DNA of 64,000 nt from an uncultured Odoribacter sp. (lineage in GTDB: Bacteria; Bacteroidota; Bacteroidia; Bacteroidales; Marinifilaceae): the NCBI GenBank assembly GCA_910588375.1, contig CAJUQA010000004.1:1-64000 (forward strand). Reading direction: 5' to 3'. The notes beneath the pieces are model-generated. The model had not been told where the DNA came from. It made no database searches and worked only from the letters and a program-made list of their open reading frames with translations. This document shows, piece by piece, positions 1-7,540 of the stretch; the stretch's first letter is position 1; each line of letters starts with the position of its first letter. The translations under genes and the position numbers were made by a program.

Positions 1-169
1 CGGGGAAAGGTTCCACATACTCCCTGAACGGGGATTCTTCCGTATTGTCTGTTACCGTTGCTTCTCTTATAGTGGCTACTTCTTCTATAGGTGTTACTTC
101 CTCTATAGTATCCCTGAATAAAACGGGATGTAACGGTTGTGCCTGTGGCAATAATCTGAGTGTTTCCAT
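1..169 (-). CDS. Partial unrecognised protein running off the left edge
   Basis: An ATG at 169 on the minus strand opens a frame of 56 codons that stays open to the window edge (in-frame codons cover 2-169). The visible N-terminus is acidic and Thr/Val/Glu-rich (starting METLRLLPQAQPLHP). Upstream in the same frame a hexanucleotide repeat would read as Arg-Asn pairs back to a stop, with no other start codon, so 169 is the likely start. No family is recognised; position suggests an accessory gene of the integrated element. Confidence 0.5.
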   Translation of the reverse strand, partial: METLRLLPQAQPLHPVLFRDTIEEVTPIEEVATIREATVTDNTEESPFREYVEPFP

Positions 170-191
170 AATCTTCTGTTCTGTGTTGCTG

Positions 192-233
192 TTTCTATTT
201 CTATTTCTATTTCTACTTCTATTTCTATTTCTA
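192..233. repeat. Hexanucleotide tandem repeat (TTTCTA)7
   Basis: Seven consecutive copies of a 6-bp unit, TTTCTA on the plus strand, with one substitution in the fifth copy. It lies 23-64 bp upstream of the start codon of the leftward partial gene, that is in its 5' untranslated region or promoter. Confidence 0.9.
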
Positions 234-334
234 TATTGAATCTGTTTCTATACTGTTCTGTTCCTGTCCTTCATGGGTTCCGCTTCTATTTCCTGCTCCA
301 GTCTTGACTTGGTTTGATTCAAGTCCGGTTTGTT

Positions 335-814
335 CTACAACCTCCCTTCATCGGCATAACTGTAATAACCGTCTTTGGAGACAATCAAATGGTCATGCAG
401 GGTAAGGTTCAACAAACGGGCAGCCTTCCTGACCCCTTCCGTGAGGACATCATCCTGCGGACTGGGTTGAAGTTCCCCGCCCGTATGGTTGTGAGCCAGT
501 ATGAATGCCGAACTGTGGGTCAGTAAAGCCACTTCCAGAACAAGCCTTACATCCACATGACAACAGTCCATGCCTCCTTCTGCCAAAGGATAGATGCCCA
601 ACACCCTGTTTGCCCTGTTGAGCAGGATAACCTTGACATATTCCCTGTATTCAATGGTCTCCTCCTTGAAACCCGCTTCTTTCAGCAGATTGAAGGCATC
701 CGTGGAACTACGTATGCAAACCCTGTCCTTTGCCTTTACTTTCGGTTGGTAGCTGACCCTGATTTCACTCACCTGTGACGTCAGGGGATTGATTTTATTC
801 TTTCTGTGGTTCAT
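335..814 (-). CDS. RadC-like JAB domain protein
   Basis: A 159-aa protein of the RadC/JAB (MPN+) family. The metal-binding motif is visible near residues 106-122: AHNHTGGELQPSPQDD, the usual His-x-His...Ser...Asp arrangement of a JAMM zinc site. It covers the RadC C-terminal domain only, without the N-terminal helix-hairpin-helix of chromosomal RadC, which is typical of copies on Bacteroidetes plasmids and integrative elements. The name refers to a historical DNA-repair assignment; the biochemical role of these short forms is not settled and may be anti-restriction or peptidase-like. It is transcribed leftward and precedes the partial gene at the window edge. Confidence 0.85.
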   Translation of the reverse strand: MNHRKNKINPLTSQVSEIRVSYQPKVKAKDRVCIRSSTDAFNLLKEAGFKEETIEYREYVKVILLNRANRVLGIYPLAEGGMDCCHVDVRLVLEVALLTHSSAFILAHNHTGGELQPSPQDDVLTEGVRKAARLLNLTLHDHLIVSKDGYYSYADEGRL

Positions 815-968
815 TTGTGACTATGATTACTTAATATAGTAAGCAGAGGGAAGGACACAACGGGAGAAAGAGAGAAACTCCCTTGCCTGCCTGAGTGCCC
901 CTGCATCTGCTACATGGTGTATGATGGAATATGAAATATATATAAGTGTAGTGGTAAAGGGAGAGAGC

Positions 969-1547
969 CTATAGCTCTCCCTCATTGTCCACCACTTCAA
1001 AATAGGGTGATTCCGTTTCCCTGAGTTTCTCCCCGTATTGAGTGTAATAGCGGGGTATGCCTGTGGAGAAATCCGGTCTGATAGCTTTGAAGGTTTCCCC
1101 TGTGGCAAACAGACACTTCCCGACAAGGTATTTTTTCACATACTCCAAAATACTCTCCGAACAATCGGCATAAGGAGGAATATTAATGAACGGATACACC
1201 TGTTTGATGCTGTCACCGTCATAAACGGGGAAAGGCTGTACAAGTTTGTTTACACTGACCGTCCCTTTTCCGACGGCTTCCCCTGTCTTCTTGTCGATTA
1301 ATACGGTAATCAATCCCAAATAATACCTTTCATCGGAGGAATACTTCTCCTTGTGTGGCTTTTCAATCTCTACCCATTCATCGGTAATCTGGTAGTGGTA
1401 ATGCTTGGATAGTCCCCTTTCACCCTTTCCTACGGACAAATGGTTATACTTCTCTTCGACGGTTTGGGGATGGATGGCATGGCAGCATTTGGGTGCGGGC
1501 AATTCTTCCATATCCTGCGGTAGGATAAATTTAATTTTCTTACTCAT
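969..1547 (-). CDS. Unrecognised 192-aa element protein
   Basis: I do not recognise this family. The frame is open upstream to 1655, but the first 36 residues of that longer version translate a repetitive, structured non-coding stretch, while the ATG at 1547 begins a typical start (MSKKIKFILPQ), so I use 1547. The protein has no signal peptide or membrane segment, is rich in Tyr and charged residues, and has a Cys-Cys-His patch (PKCCHAIHP) near residue 18. It sits between the RadC-like gene and a divergent plus-strand gene. Confidence 0.65.
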   Translation of the reverse strand: MSKKIKFILPQDMEELPAPKCCHAIHPQTVEEKYNHLSVGKGERGLSKHYHYQITDEWVEIEKPHKEKYSSDERYYLGLITVLIDKKTGEAVGKGTVSVNKLVQPFPVYDGDSIKQVYPFINIPPYADCSESILEYVKKYLVGKCLFATGETFKAIRPDFSTGIPRYYTQYGEKLRETESPYFEVVDNEGEL

Positions 1548-1717
1548 GACAATAGTGTTTTGAATGTGATTAATGAATTGTTTTTTATTCACTACTATGG
1601 AGGGGACTTTATGAGGTGGTGAAGAATGGAGGGCACCATTGAATGGAAATACCACCTAAGGGATAACGGTAGCGGGGGTATATTGGGGGATAAGCCCTAC
1701 ATGAAGGCGGGATATAC

Positions 1718-1779
1718 AGGTTGGTGAGAAACTTTCGTAATGGGGATATACAAGTAATATTGGGAGATTTTTTCACCAT
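1718..1779 (+). repeat. Element-specific ~60-bp module, copy 1
   Basis: Sixty-two bp that align without gaps to 2645-2706: they share AGGTTGGTGA at the left, TTTCGTAATGGG and ATATA in the middle, and TTTTCACCA at the right end. The ends form an inverted repeat (TGGTGA...TCACCA). It lies upstream of, and in the same orientation as, the gene starting at 1851. Confidence 0.75.
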
Positions 1780-1798
1780 TGCTGATTCTGAATGTTTC

Positions 1799-1829
1799 TT
1801 GGTTATATGGTTGAATATTTTTATATTTG
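1799..1829 (+). promoter_or_regulatory. Bacteroidetes-type promoter
   Basis: TATATTTG at 1822-1829 matches the Bacteroidetes -7 box TAnnTTTG; a TTGG-containing -33 region lies 20 bp upstream at about 1799. A start site near 1835 would give a short leader before the ATG at 1851. Confidence 0.55.
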
Positions 1830-1850
1830 TAATCTAAAGGATATAGTGAT

Positions 1851-1994
1851 ATGGGCATACTAAAAAAAGTGAAAGCAACAAAATCAAAATGCAAGGAAAC
1901 AAAACCTGTTTCTTCTACTAAAATCGTGCTCAAAAAGATAAGTACGGAAGAGTTGAAAAATACCCGTATTGCTTCTTATGGGTACATTCTCTAA
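1851..1994 (+). CDS. Short basic ORF, possible 5' part of a split gene
   Basis: A 47-codon frame starting at an ATG just downstream of a good promoter; the product is very lysine-rich (MGILKKVKATKSKCKETKP...) and ends ...IASYGYIL. It overlaps the following frame by 17 bp. The point where it stops corresponds to the point where the next frame becomes family-like (NGISYYNF), so the two may be one gene broken by a single-base insertion near 1989-1992. It could also be a genuine small protein translationally coupled to the next gene. Confidence 0.5.
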   Translation: MGILKKVKATKSKCKETKPVSSTKIVLKKISTEELKNTRIASYGYIL

Positions 1995-2547
1995 CGGTAT
2001 ATCCTATTATAATTTTAGGTGTGTCTCCAAACAAACCAATAATTCTGGCGATTTAGTTGAAACATATTTATATAGCTTTAAATCGCCTAAAACCCATATG
2101 AGATATATAGCAGAGGTTGAATATTATAAATTTGACCTGTATGCTATAAAATTCTATTTAAAGGCTCATCAGCATAGCAAAGACAGATTTACGATACTTA
2201 CAAATTTACATGAAGCCCGCCCTGTGATATATACTTGTATTGCTATATTGATAGCTATTTTTCATCAAAACAACAAGGCTTCTTTTGCTTTTATCGGCTC
2301 TCCTTCCCCTAAAGAAATTGAAAGGGAAAGGAAAAATCCCCGTCGAAAAAAAGAGAATTGTACCCAACGTTTCAGGATATATTCCACGTTAATGTCTACA
2401 TTTTTTAGTGAGACTTATTTTGAACACCGGACTTCTTCCCGTCATAGCCTTTACTTGATGCGCAACAAATCTTCCCTTTATAGTCTGAAAGAGATACAAG
2501 GAATGATAAATGCCATTTATAATATAGATATAAATGATTTGGAATAG
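1978..2547 (+). CDS. Unrecognised Tyr-rich element protein
   Basis: A 189-aa product from the ATG at 1978 (a TTG at 1969 is an alternative). No named family is recognised. The sequence alternates beta-like, aromatic stretches (YIAEVEYYKFDLYAIKFYL) with a helical core and a C-terminal part around RFRIYSTLMSTFF, which looks like a compact alpha/beta fold. No signal peptide is present. The overlap with the upstream frame suggests either translational coupling or a frameshifted single gene of about 232 aa. Confidence 0.55.
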   Translation: MGTFSNGISYYNFRCVSKQTNNSGDLVETYLYSFKSPKTHMRYIAEVEYYKFDLYAIKFYLKAHQHSKDRFTILTNLHEARPVIYTCIAILIAIFHQNNKASFAFIGSPSPKEIERERKNPRRKKENCTQRFRIYSTLMSTFFSETYFEHRTSSRHSLYLMRNKSSLYSLKEIQGMINAIYNIDINDLE

Positions 2548-2644
2548 TCCGGTTGTTTCGTCTATCTTTTTCCTATTTTTAGGTAAACTCATTATGTATA
2601 TACTTGCTATATAGCTTATGTTTTTACTTTCACACCTTAAATTT

Positions 2645-2706
2645 AGGTTGGTGAAAAATTTTCGTAATGGGTATATAAAGCTAAAAGTAGAGGATATTTT
2701 CACCAC
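2645..2706 (+). repeat. Element-specific ~60-bp module, copy 2
   Basis: Sixty-two bp that align gap-free with 1718-1779 and, in the reverse complement, with 5092-5150; GGTGAAAAA, ATGGGTATATAAAG and TCACCAC are shared with the latter. The ends are inverted (TGGTGAAAA / ATTTTCACCA). It precedes the small gene at 2906 in the same orientation. Confidence 0.75.
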
Positions 2707-2832
2707 CTTTGTATTTCCCCCCTAAAGAATATTTCTATTTAGATTCTTACTTCCCAGCTAAAGGGATAAATGGAAAAATTCTTCTTATTCTTTTCTAAGA
2801 ACTGTATTTTCAGAGTAAGCCCGTTTCATTCT

Positions 2833-2860
2833 TTTAGGGGGATAGAGTTTCGTATCTTTG
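2833..2860 (+). promoter_or_regulatory. Promoter for the small gene at 2906
   Basis: TATCTTTG at 2853-2860 fits the -7 consensus TAnnTTTG; the -33 element is weak. The predicted start site lies about 40 bp before the ATG at 2906. Confidence 0.5.
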
Positions 2861-2905
2861 CTGTATAGACAGATACTTCATTTTTTAATTTCAATTTACC
2901 AACAC

Positions 2906-3103
2906 ATGAAAATCCAATGCAAGACTTCGGATTGGTTTGGCGTGGAACATGTGAGTTACCATGTAGACCTGCATAGGTTTATAAACATGGAAACCCTGTG
3001 TAAGCTATATCCCCAGTTGTTCAATCCTGAAATATGGCTTTCAGCTACACCGCCCAAACCCGTCATGCCGAAGAAAAGGAAACTCGTAAAAAGAAAAAAA
3101 TAA
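2906..3103 (+). CDS. Small basic protein, unrecognised
   Basis: A 65-aa protein. The ATG at 2906 is preferred over an in-frame ATG at 2858 because the latter overlaps the -7 box. It has a mixed N-terminal half (DWFGVEHVSYHVDLHRF) and a strongly basic tail (KKRKLVKRKK) that could bind nucleic acid. It is flanked by a promoter and a hairpin terminator, so it appears to be a one-gene unit of the element. Confidence 0.55.
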   Translation: MKIQCKTSDWFGVEHVSYHVDLHRFINMETLCKLYPQLFNPEIWLSATPPKPVMPKKRKLVKRKK

Positions 3104-3116
3104 GAGATTATGAGAG

Positions 3117-3156
3117 AAGCCAGCTCCTTACTTTTTAGTGTGCTGGCTTTTATTAT
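3117..3156 (+). terminator. Rho-independent terminator
   Basis: AAGCCAGC at 3117-3124 pairs with GCTGGCTT at 3142-3149, followed by a T-rich tail. It lies between the small plus-strand gene and the 3' end of the convergent helicase-like gene. Confidence 0.75.
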
Positions 3157-5073
3157 TTATTCATCGGTGAAAATTTCTGTACTTATTGGTTCTATATCTC
3201 CATTATCAGACTTTCTCACCAACTTGGGATTCCACTCTTTAAGGGTGTATGTATAAGGAATTTTGCTATATGAAGGGCTTGCCTTATAATAATCTTCAAT
3301 AGTGTTCTTTTTTACGGAATATTCAATGGCATAGCGTTTATATATGGTTTCTAAACTTTCTTGAATCTTATCCTGTTGCAATTTTTCATTTAAGGGAAAT
3401 ATCTGTTGTATTTCCTGTAATACTTCCGGAGAGAATCGCATGGTTTCCGTATTGTATTTTTTGAGGGCTTTTTTTATATCGGCACGATTGTATTTACTTT
3501 TTTCAAAAACCTCCTTTCCTAATTTTTTAAATGCTTCCACTATTAATTCACCATCCTTTATTTCTTTAAGTAGTAGTAAAAATGTATCAAGGTCAAATGA
3601 ACAGTCTTTCTGTTTTTGCCCGTATAATTCCTCTAATTTTTCAATCATCAATTTACATCGTTTTGCAAACGTGGATGCCTGCCTGATTTCAAAACGTTCA
3701 TCTTCCCCTCCGGGCTGAAAAATAGTTTGGTAATCTATATTAAAATAACCTGTTTCTTCATATCCCAGTCGTAATGCTTCGCCTGACAGATATAATCTTC
3801 TTACCCTTTCCCTGTTGTATCTGTTGCGGATAGCAAAGTAGTCAATATCTCCGTTTTCATCTATAAATTCCGCAAAATGGACAGCCCCCATTTCTTGCAG
3901 TATGGCATTTCTTTGTGTGTCTGCCGTTGCTTTTTGTAATCTGTCTTTTAGACTTTCATGAGTTTTCAGGAACTCCTGAATTTCAATCTCCAACTCTTCA
4001 TCAGACTTAACGACTAACGTATTACGAATATTGGTAATATGGATAAGTGACTTGTATCTTGTCCCGTCGTCAAATACCTGCCTGAATCTGCCTTGTATCT
4101 GTATGGCTTCCGTATAAGGGTCAATCATGGAATGTTCAGCTTGGTATAAATTTGTGAGCAATACGACATCCGGTTTTTCATCTTCCCTTAACCATATATC
4201 CAAAGCAGAATAGAAACGGCAAGTAAAGAAATTATATTTAGCCAATGGGTGGCAGAAATTGTCACATACATTTGTGCTCCCTCGCTTTTTAAGTTTTTTC
4301 ATACTGTCATAAGAACAGAATACTTTTGATTCTTTTGTAATTCCTAATGAATTTATAAGGGCATCCACTCCGTCTGTCGTATTATAGAAAATGAATACAT
4401 GTCTACTCTCTGCATAGTTGTTGAGTAATATATTGCGTACAGTACCTTCGTAGTTGTTAGTGATTATAAGTGTCAGTTTTTTTTTATAGTCATATTGCGG
4501 TTTAATTTTTATCAGGCGGAAATCTTTAAACCGTGGTTCATATACGGGCAATAATGGCGTGGCGGATACCATTGCCTTGTATTTGAACAAAAAGAAATCT
4601 GTTATCGGTTGGGTAATTTTCTTCCTGTACCCGCTATCCTGTGTCAGTTTTTCGCATTCATCATACAGACAAAAAAAGAATTCATACATGTTAATATTTA
4701 GTTCTCCGCATGCTTTTTTGATTTTCCAAAAACTTTCAGGAGTAGTAATTAGCTTTTTGTAAGTAATACCACTTCGTTCTAAATATGTGACAATATTTTT
4801 CCATGTGCATCCTTCATATACGGCTAAAAACTTGTCTTCATTCCATGTCTTATCCCTTATTACCGGCACTGTAGGCTCAATGATGATAGAATGTCGTTTA
4901 GTCAGATATAACTCTGAATAGGTAGCCCCAATTCCTGTTTCGGTTTTATCTATAATGGAATCAGTTGGGATGGCAGTTTCTCCAATAGAGCATAGAGCAT
5001 CCATTAGTCTTTGTCCTTTCAATAATACGGCAACAGTCAACTTTAGAATGATTGGTCGTAAAAAATTTAACAT
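3157..5073 (-). CDS. SF2 helicase-like replication protein
   Basis: A 638-aa protein with the outline of a superfamily 2 helicase. The visible motifs are a degenerate P-loop near residues 43-53 (DKTETGIGATY, where a GKT would be expected), a DECE Walker B-like motif near 139, SAT (motif III, in MVSATPLLP) near 170, and QIQGRFRQ (motif VI-like) near 330. The C-terminal half is charged and helical. The Walker A lysine is missing, so ATPase activity is uncertain. Such proteins on Bacteroidetes elements are probably replication or transfer initiators; that is inference. Module copy 3 lies directly upstream in the same orientation. An internal ATG at 5004 is a possible alternative start. Confidence 0.6.
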   Translation of the reverse strand: MLNFLRPIILKLTVAVLLKGQRLMDALCSIGETAIPTDSIIDKTETGIGATYSELYLTKRHSIIIEPTVPVIRDKTWNEDKFLAVYEGCTWKNIVTYLERSGITYKKLITTPESFWKIKKACGELNINMYEFFFCLYDECEKLTQDSGYRKKITQPITDFFLFKYKAMVSATPLLPVYEPRFKDFRLIKIKPQYDYKKKLTLIITNNYEGTVRNILLNNYAESRHVFIFYNTTDGVDALINSLGITKESKVFCSYDSMKKLKKRGSTNVCDNFCHPLAKYNFFTCRFYSALDIWLREDEKPDVVLLTNLYQAEHSMIDPYTEAIQIQGRFRQVFDDGTRYKSLIHITNIRNTLVVKSDEELEIEIQEFLKTHESLKDRLQKATADTQRNAILQEMGAVHFAEFIDENGDIDYFAIRNRYNRERVRRLYLSGEALRLGYEETGYFNIDYQTIFQPGGEDERFEIRQASTFAKRCKLMIEKLEELYGQKQKDCSFDLDTFLLLLKEIKDGELIVEAFKKLGKEVFEKSKYNRADIKKALKKYNTETMRFSPEVLQEIQQIFPLNEKLQQDKIQESLETIYKRYAIEYSVKKNTIEDYYKASPSYSKIPYTYTLKEWNPKLVRKSDNGDIEPISTEIFTDE

Positions 5074-5091
5074 ACAGCATATAATTTTATA

Positions 5092-5150
5092 GTGGTGATT
5101 TTTTGCCGGATGAATGACTTTATATACCCATCCGGCATTTTTTTCACCAC
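5092..5150 (-). repeat. Element-specific ~60-bp module, copy 3 (inverted)
   Basis: Read on the minus strand this is a copy of the module at 1718 and 2645: it has GTGGTGAAAAAAATG, then ATGGGTATATAAAG, then TCACCAC. It also has an inner dyad (GCCGGATG / CATCCGGC) inside the outer one (GTGGTGA / TCACCAC), so its RNA would fold into a long hairpin. It lies 19 bp before the start of the leftward helicase-like gene. Confidence 0.75.
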
Positions 5151-5222
5151 CCCTAAATTTTAATTTACAGATACTATTCCTGTTTGAAATAGTCAGGAAC
5201 TTGTAGAAGGTAATAGAAGTAA

Positions 5223-5256
5223 GAGGGTTTAGCTGTCACCTAAGCCCTTCCTTTTA
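5223..5256 (-). terminator. Hairpin terminator after the 349-aa gene
   Basis: AGGGTTTAG at 5224-5232 and CTAAGCCCT at 5240-5248 form a 9-bp stem with one G-U pair, just beyond the stop codon of the leftward gene that ends at 5257. T-runs are short on both sides. Confidence 0.5.
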
Positions 5257-6306
5257 TTAAGCCGCCTGTTTTTTGTATCCTTCTGCGACCCACTCAATAC
5301 ATGGGGTCAGTACTTCGGTCAGGCAACTGACTTTTTCGGCACACCCCATTAACTTGTACATAGTAATAGTTGACGCAGGTACTTTATTAAAGGCAATGAC
5401 TGTAATTTCTAAGCCATAACGTTTAACAAAGTAATTGGCAACCTGAATGCCATAACGGTTTTTCGCACCGCTTTTCCCTAAGCAGTCGCTAACCGCATTA
5501 AAAAGTTTCTGGGCTTCTTCCTGTGTACGTTCTAATTCTGCAACAGGCACCTCACTGTTACCAACAGATAGTAAAAGTGACTGTTCTTTTTTTAACTTTA
5601 AGCCAAAGTATAGGCTTGCAGTGCTTTGGGTCAGCTCATTTTTCTTGGCAAATTCATAAATTGTTTTATAAGTTTCATTGCCAGATGCTTGGGCTGCCAC
5701 TCCGGTTAATTCAAAAGCAGTCAGTCCACGGCTGTACGCCATTGTACAACCAATGCTTTTGAAGTATTCTTGTACACTTGAAAATGTATGTATACATACT
5801 TTTTCCAAGCGTTCTTCCAAAAGGAAACGCCAGTATGTATCTGCCGTTTGACAAACGACATACGGATTTTTCACTCCTTCCAAAGAAGATACCGGAGTTC
5901 CGTTAATATCCACTAACGGCTCCTGTTCCTGCATGAAGCAAACAGGGTCAGCAAGATTAAAAATAACCTCCAACAGGTTATTTTTATCCATATTCTCTAA
6001 AATCCCAATTTTATCTTTGGGTTGTGTCATTGTATAGTTGGCAGGAAATAATAACGTGATTTCCTGTTCTACACCGTTAATTACTGCGACTTTCGTCGTT
6101 TTTGCGGGTTCTTGACCCATTTTTTCAAAATTTGTCATCGACATTGAATTTAAATTGTTAATAATATTGTTATCTTCCCCTGCTACCGTATTCATAGCCC
6201 CCTCATTCAATTTTTCAGCTTGTAAGCTGCTTTGTGTTTCCATTGTCTCACCTTGTGAGGTGGAAACGTCTTGTACTGATACATCAGTATTTTTTAAATT
6301 TATCAT
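5257..6306 (-). CDS. Unrecognised 349-aa element protein
   Basis: I do not recognise a family. The ATG at 6306 is chosen over one at 6330 because the first eight residues of the longer version sit in an A-rich run next to the start. The N-terminal ~75 residues are Asn/Ser/Gln-rich and probably disordered; the rest is a soluble mixed alpha/beta protein with several Cys residues, a central block FNLADPVCFMQEQEPLVD and a helical C-terminus (NYFVKRYGLEITVIAF). There is no signal peptide. Its place between the helicase-like gene and the integrase region suggests a regulatory or replication accessory role, which is inference only. Confidence 0.6.
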   Translation of the reverse strand: MINLKNTDVSVQDVSTSQGETMETQSSLQAEKLNEGAMNTVAGEDNNIINNLNSMSMTNFEKMGQEPAKTTKVAVINGVEQEITLLFPANYTMTQPKDKIGILENMDKNNLLEVIFNLADPVCFMQEQEPLVDINGTPVSSLEGVKNPYVVCQTADTYWRFLLEERLEKVCIHTFSSVQEYFKSIGCTMAYSRGLTAFELTGVAAQASGNETYKTIYEFAKKNELTQSTASLYFGLKLKKEQSLLLSVGNSEVPVAELERTQEEAQKLFNAVSDCLGKSGAKNRYGIQVANYFVKRYGLEITVIAFNKVPASTITMYKLMGCAEKVSCLTEVLTPCIEWVAEGYKKQAA

Positions 6307-6419
6307 TAAAAAAAATTTACTCTTTAGCAACGTGCTAAAGACATGTAATCATTATCAATATATATACCAATATGCTGAAATGCAGTGTGTTATAAATAAT
6401 TACTTCATAAATAAAAAGC

Positions 6420-6446
6420 AATTATTTATGTGGAAATTATTTATGT
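6420..6446. repeat. 12-bp direct repeat in a promoter region
   Basis: AATTATTTATGT occurs twice (6420-6431 and 6435-6446), about 115-140 bp upstream of the start of the leftward 349-aa gene, and a related inverted copy (TTCATAAATAA) lies at 6404-6414. This could be an operator for an element-encoded regulator. Confidence 0.5.
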
Positions 6447-6505
6447 CTGTGAATGAGGGAAGAAATTTTTAAGGGGATGATTGCCCAATAATGCCAAGTC
6501 TTCTT

Positions 6506-7453
6506 TTAGTCAAAAGCCCACCATTTGATAGGTGATTTTTTTTGTTGATAGTATGCCAACATGGCACGTACATATTCTGCATCAGCCTTTTTTAGAGCAT
6601 CCAAGTGCAGATATTGAAAAAAATCCATGATAAAATATGCCTCTTTGTCAGATAGGATGATTTTATCTGTCATTAAAACTGTCATATGGATGAGATTATA
6701 GGCACTTAACATGACATTACAGTATTCCGGTTTTGTTTTTCTGCCTTTTTTGCTTTTTGGGAGGTAGTTTTCTGCCAATTCTTGTCGGACGGCTTGAATA
6801 TCCATTTGTTCCCCTATGGAATGATAGAGCACGTCTTTCAACCAATTATTCTTATTGTCAAGTTTTAAGGAAACGCCATTGACTGAGATTTTGAGGGAAG
6901 TGTCGCTTTTAGATGTATCGTTTCTATGGAGGAACTCATATAATTTCAGTTTTTCTCCCCGTATATAATATTCTTCCGGAATATATATTTCTCCCTCAAA
7001 CATGCCGTAAGTGTGGATATATTTGGCATACACGGCAATTAAAACAAGGAAAGCATAATAATAGTCATCATGGGGTAATTGATAGTTGTCCCATAATTTG
7101 TCAAAGTCTTTAAGTGAAAAAGAAGGTTGGTCTTCGGAAGAGTTAAGGGTAAATTCTATATTATTGCCAAAGTCATAAATAAGAGTATAGGGATTTTGAG
7201 GATTATATTTAGGTGGGCAATCTTCCGGATTCCTTTTACGTAAATAAAAATTCATCTGCTCCTCTGTCAGATAATAAGGAATACCTTGTTTGAGCTTTTC
7301 AGGGTCTTCCGTAATCCTCCCAATGAGCAATATGGCTTCCATTTTACGAAAGTCATCTATGAACATGACAGGCTCATAAGAAATAGCCTTTTCTAATAAA
7401 GGAGTAATACGCTTTAATACGTCACAAGGGATTACGATTTTAGTTTCTGACAT
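6506..7453 (-). CDS. Unrecognised 315-aa element protein
   Basis: No family is recognised. The ATG at 7453 is chosen because an upstream ATG at 7507 lies inside the integrase terminator and before a clear -7 box at 7482-7489. The protein is soluble, rich in Tyr and acidic residues, with a basic patch (PKSKKGRKTKPEY) near residue 240 and a helical C-terminal end. It lies directly downstream of the integrase gene on the same strand, separated by a terminator and its own promoter. Confidence 0.6.
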   Translation of the reverse strand: MSETKIVIPCDVLKRITPLLEKAISYEPVMFIDDFRKMEAILLIGRITEDPEKLKQGIPYYLTEEQMNFYLRKRNPEDCPPKYNPQNPYTLIYDFGNNIEFTLNSSEDQPSFSLKDFDKLWDNYQLPHDDYYYAFLVLIAVYAKYIHTYGMFEGEIYIPEEYYIRGEKLKLYEFLHRNDTSKSDTSLKISVNGVSLKLDNKNNWLKDVLYHSIGEQMDIQAVRQELAENYLPKSKKGRKTKPEYCNVMLSAYNLIHMTVLMTDKIILSDKEAYFIMDFFQYLHLDALKKADAEYVRAMLAYYQQKKSPIKWWAFD

Positions 7454-7481
7454 GGGGTATTCTTTAATAGGATACAACACC

Positions 7482-7489
7482 CAAAAATA
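7482..7489 (-). promoter_or_regulatory. -7 box of the 315-aa gene
   Basis: TATTTTTG on the minus strand fits TAnnTTTG and lies about 30 bp upstream of the ATG at 7453. It overlaps the T-run of the integrase terminator. Confidence 0.5.
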
Positions 7490-7533
7490 AAAAAAATACC
7501 CCCTCACTCCAATAGAAAAGGAATGAGAGGGTA
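7488..7533 (-). terminator. Terminator after the integrase gene
   Basis: On the minus strand CCCTCTCATTCC pairs with GGAGTGAGGGGG (12 bp, with G-U wobbles), followed by TATTTTTTTTATTTTT. It directly follows the integrase stop codon. Confidence 0.75.
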
Positions 7534-7540
7534 AATAGGG

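Larger units (their letters stand above)
1548..1850. other. Non-coding divergent intergenic region
   Basis: About 300 bp between two divergent genes. It contains the first copy of the ~60-bp repeated module (1718-1779), a plus-strand promoter (1799-1829) and, at 1615-1656, a shorter stretch bounded by GGTGGT and ACCACC that may be a degenerate relative of the module serving the leftward gene. I see no supported gene inside. Confidence 0.6.
2548..2905. other. Non-coding region with module and promoter
   Basis: About 360 bp of AT-rich sequence. It contains module copy 2 (2645-2706) and a promoter-like TATCTTTG at 2853-2860. No other gene is supported. Confidence 0.6.

Noticed and set aside
45..239. 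Plus-strand frame of 64 codons rich in Phe and Leu
   Set aside because: It is the antisense of the hexanucleotide repeat and of the leftward partial gene; composition is repeat-driven.
7454..7507. N-terminal extension of the 315-aa element gene (MRGYFFYFWVLYP)
   Set aside because: It overlaps the integrase terminator and lies before the -7 box, so the ATG at 7453 is the better start.
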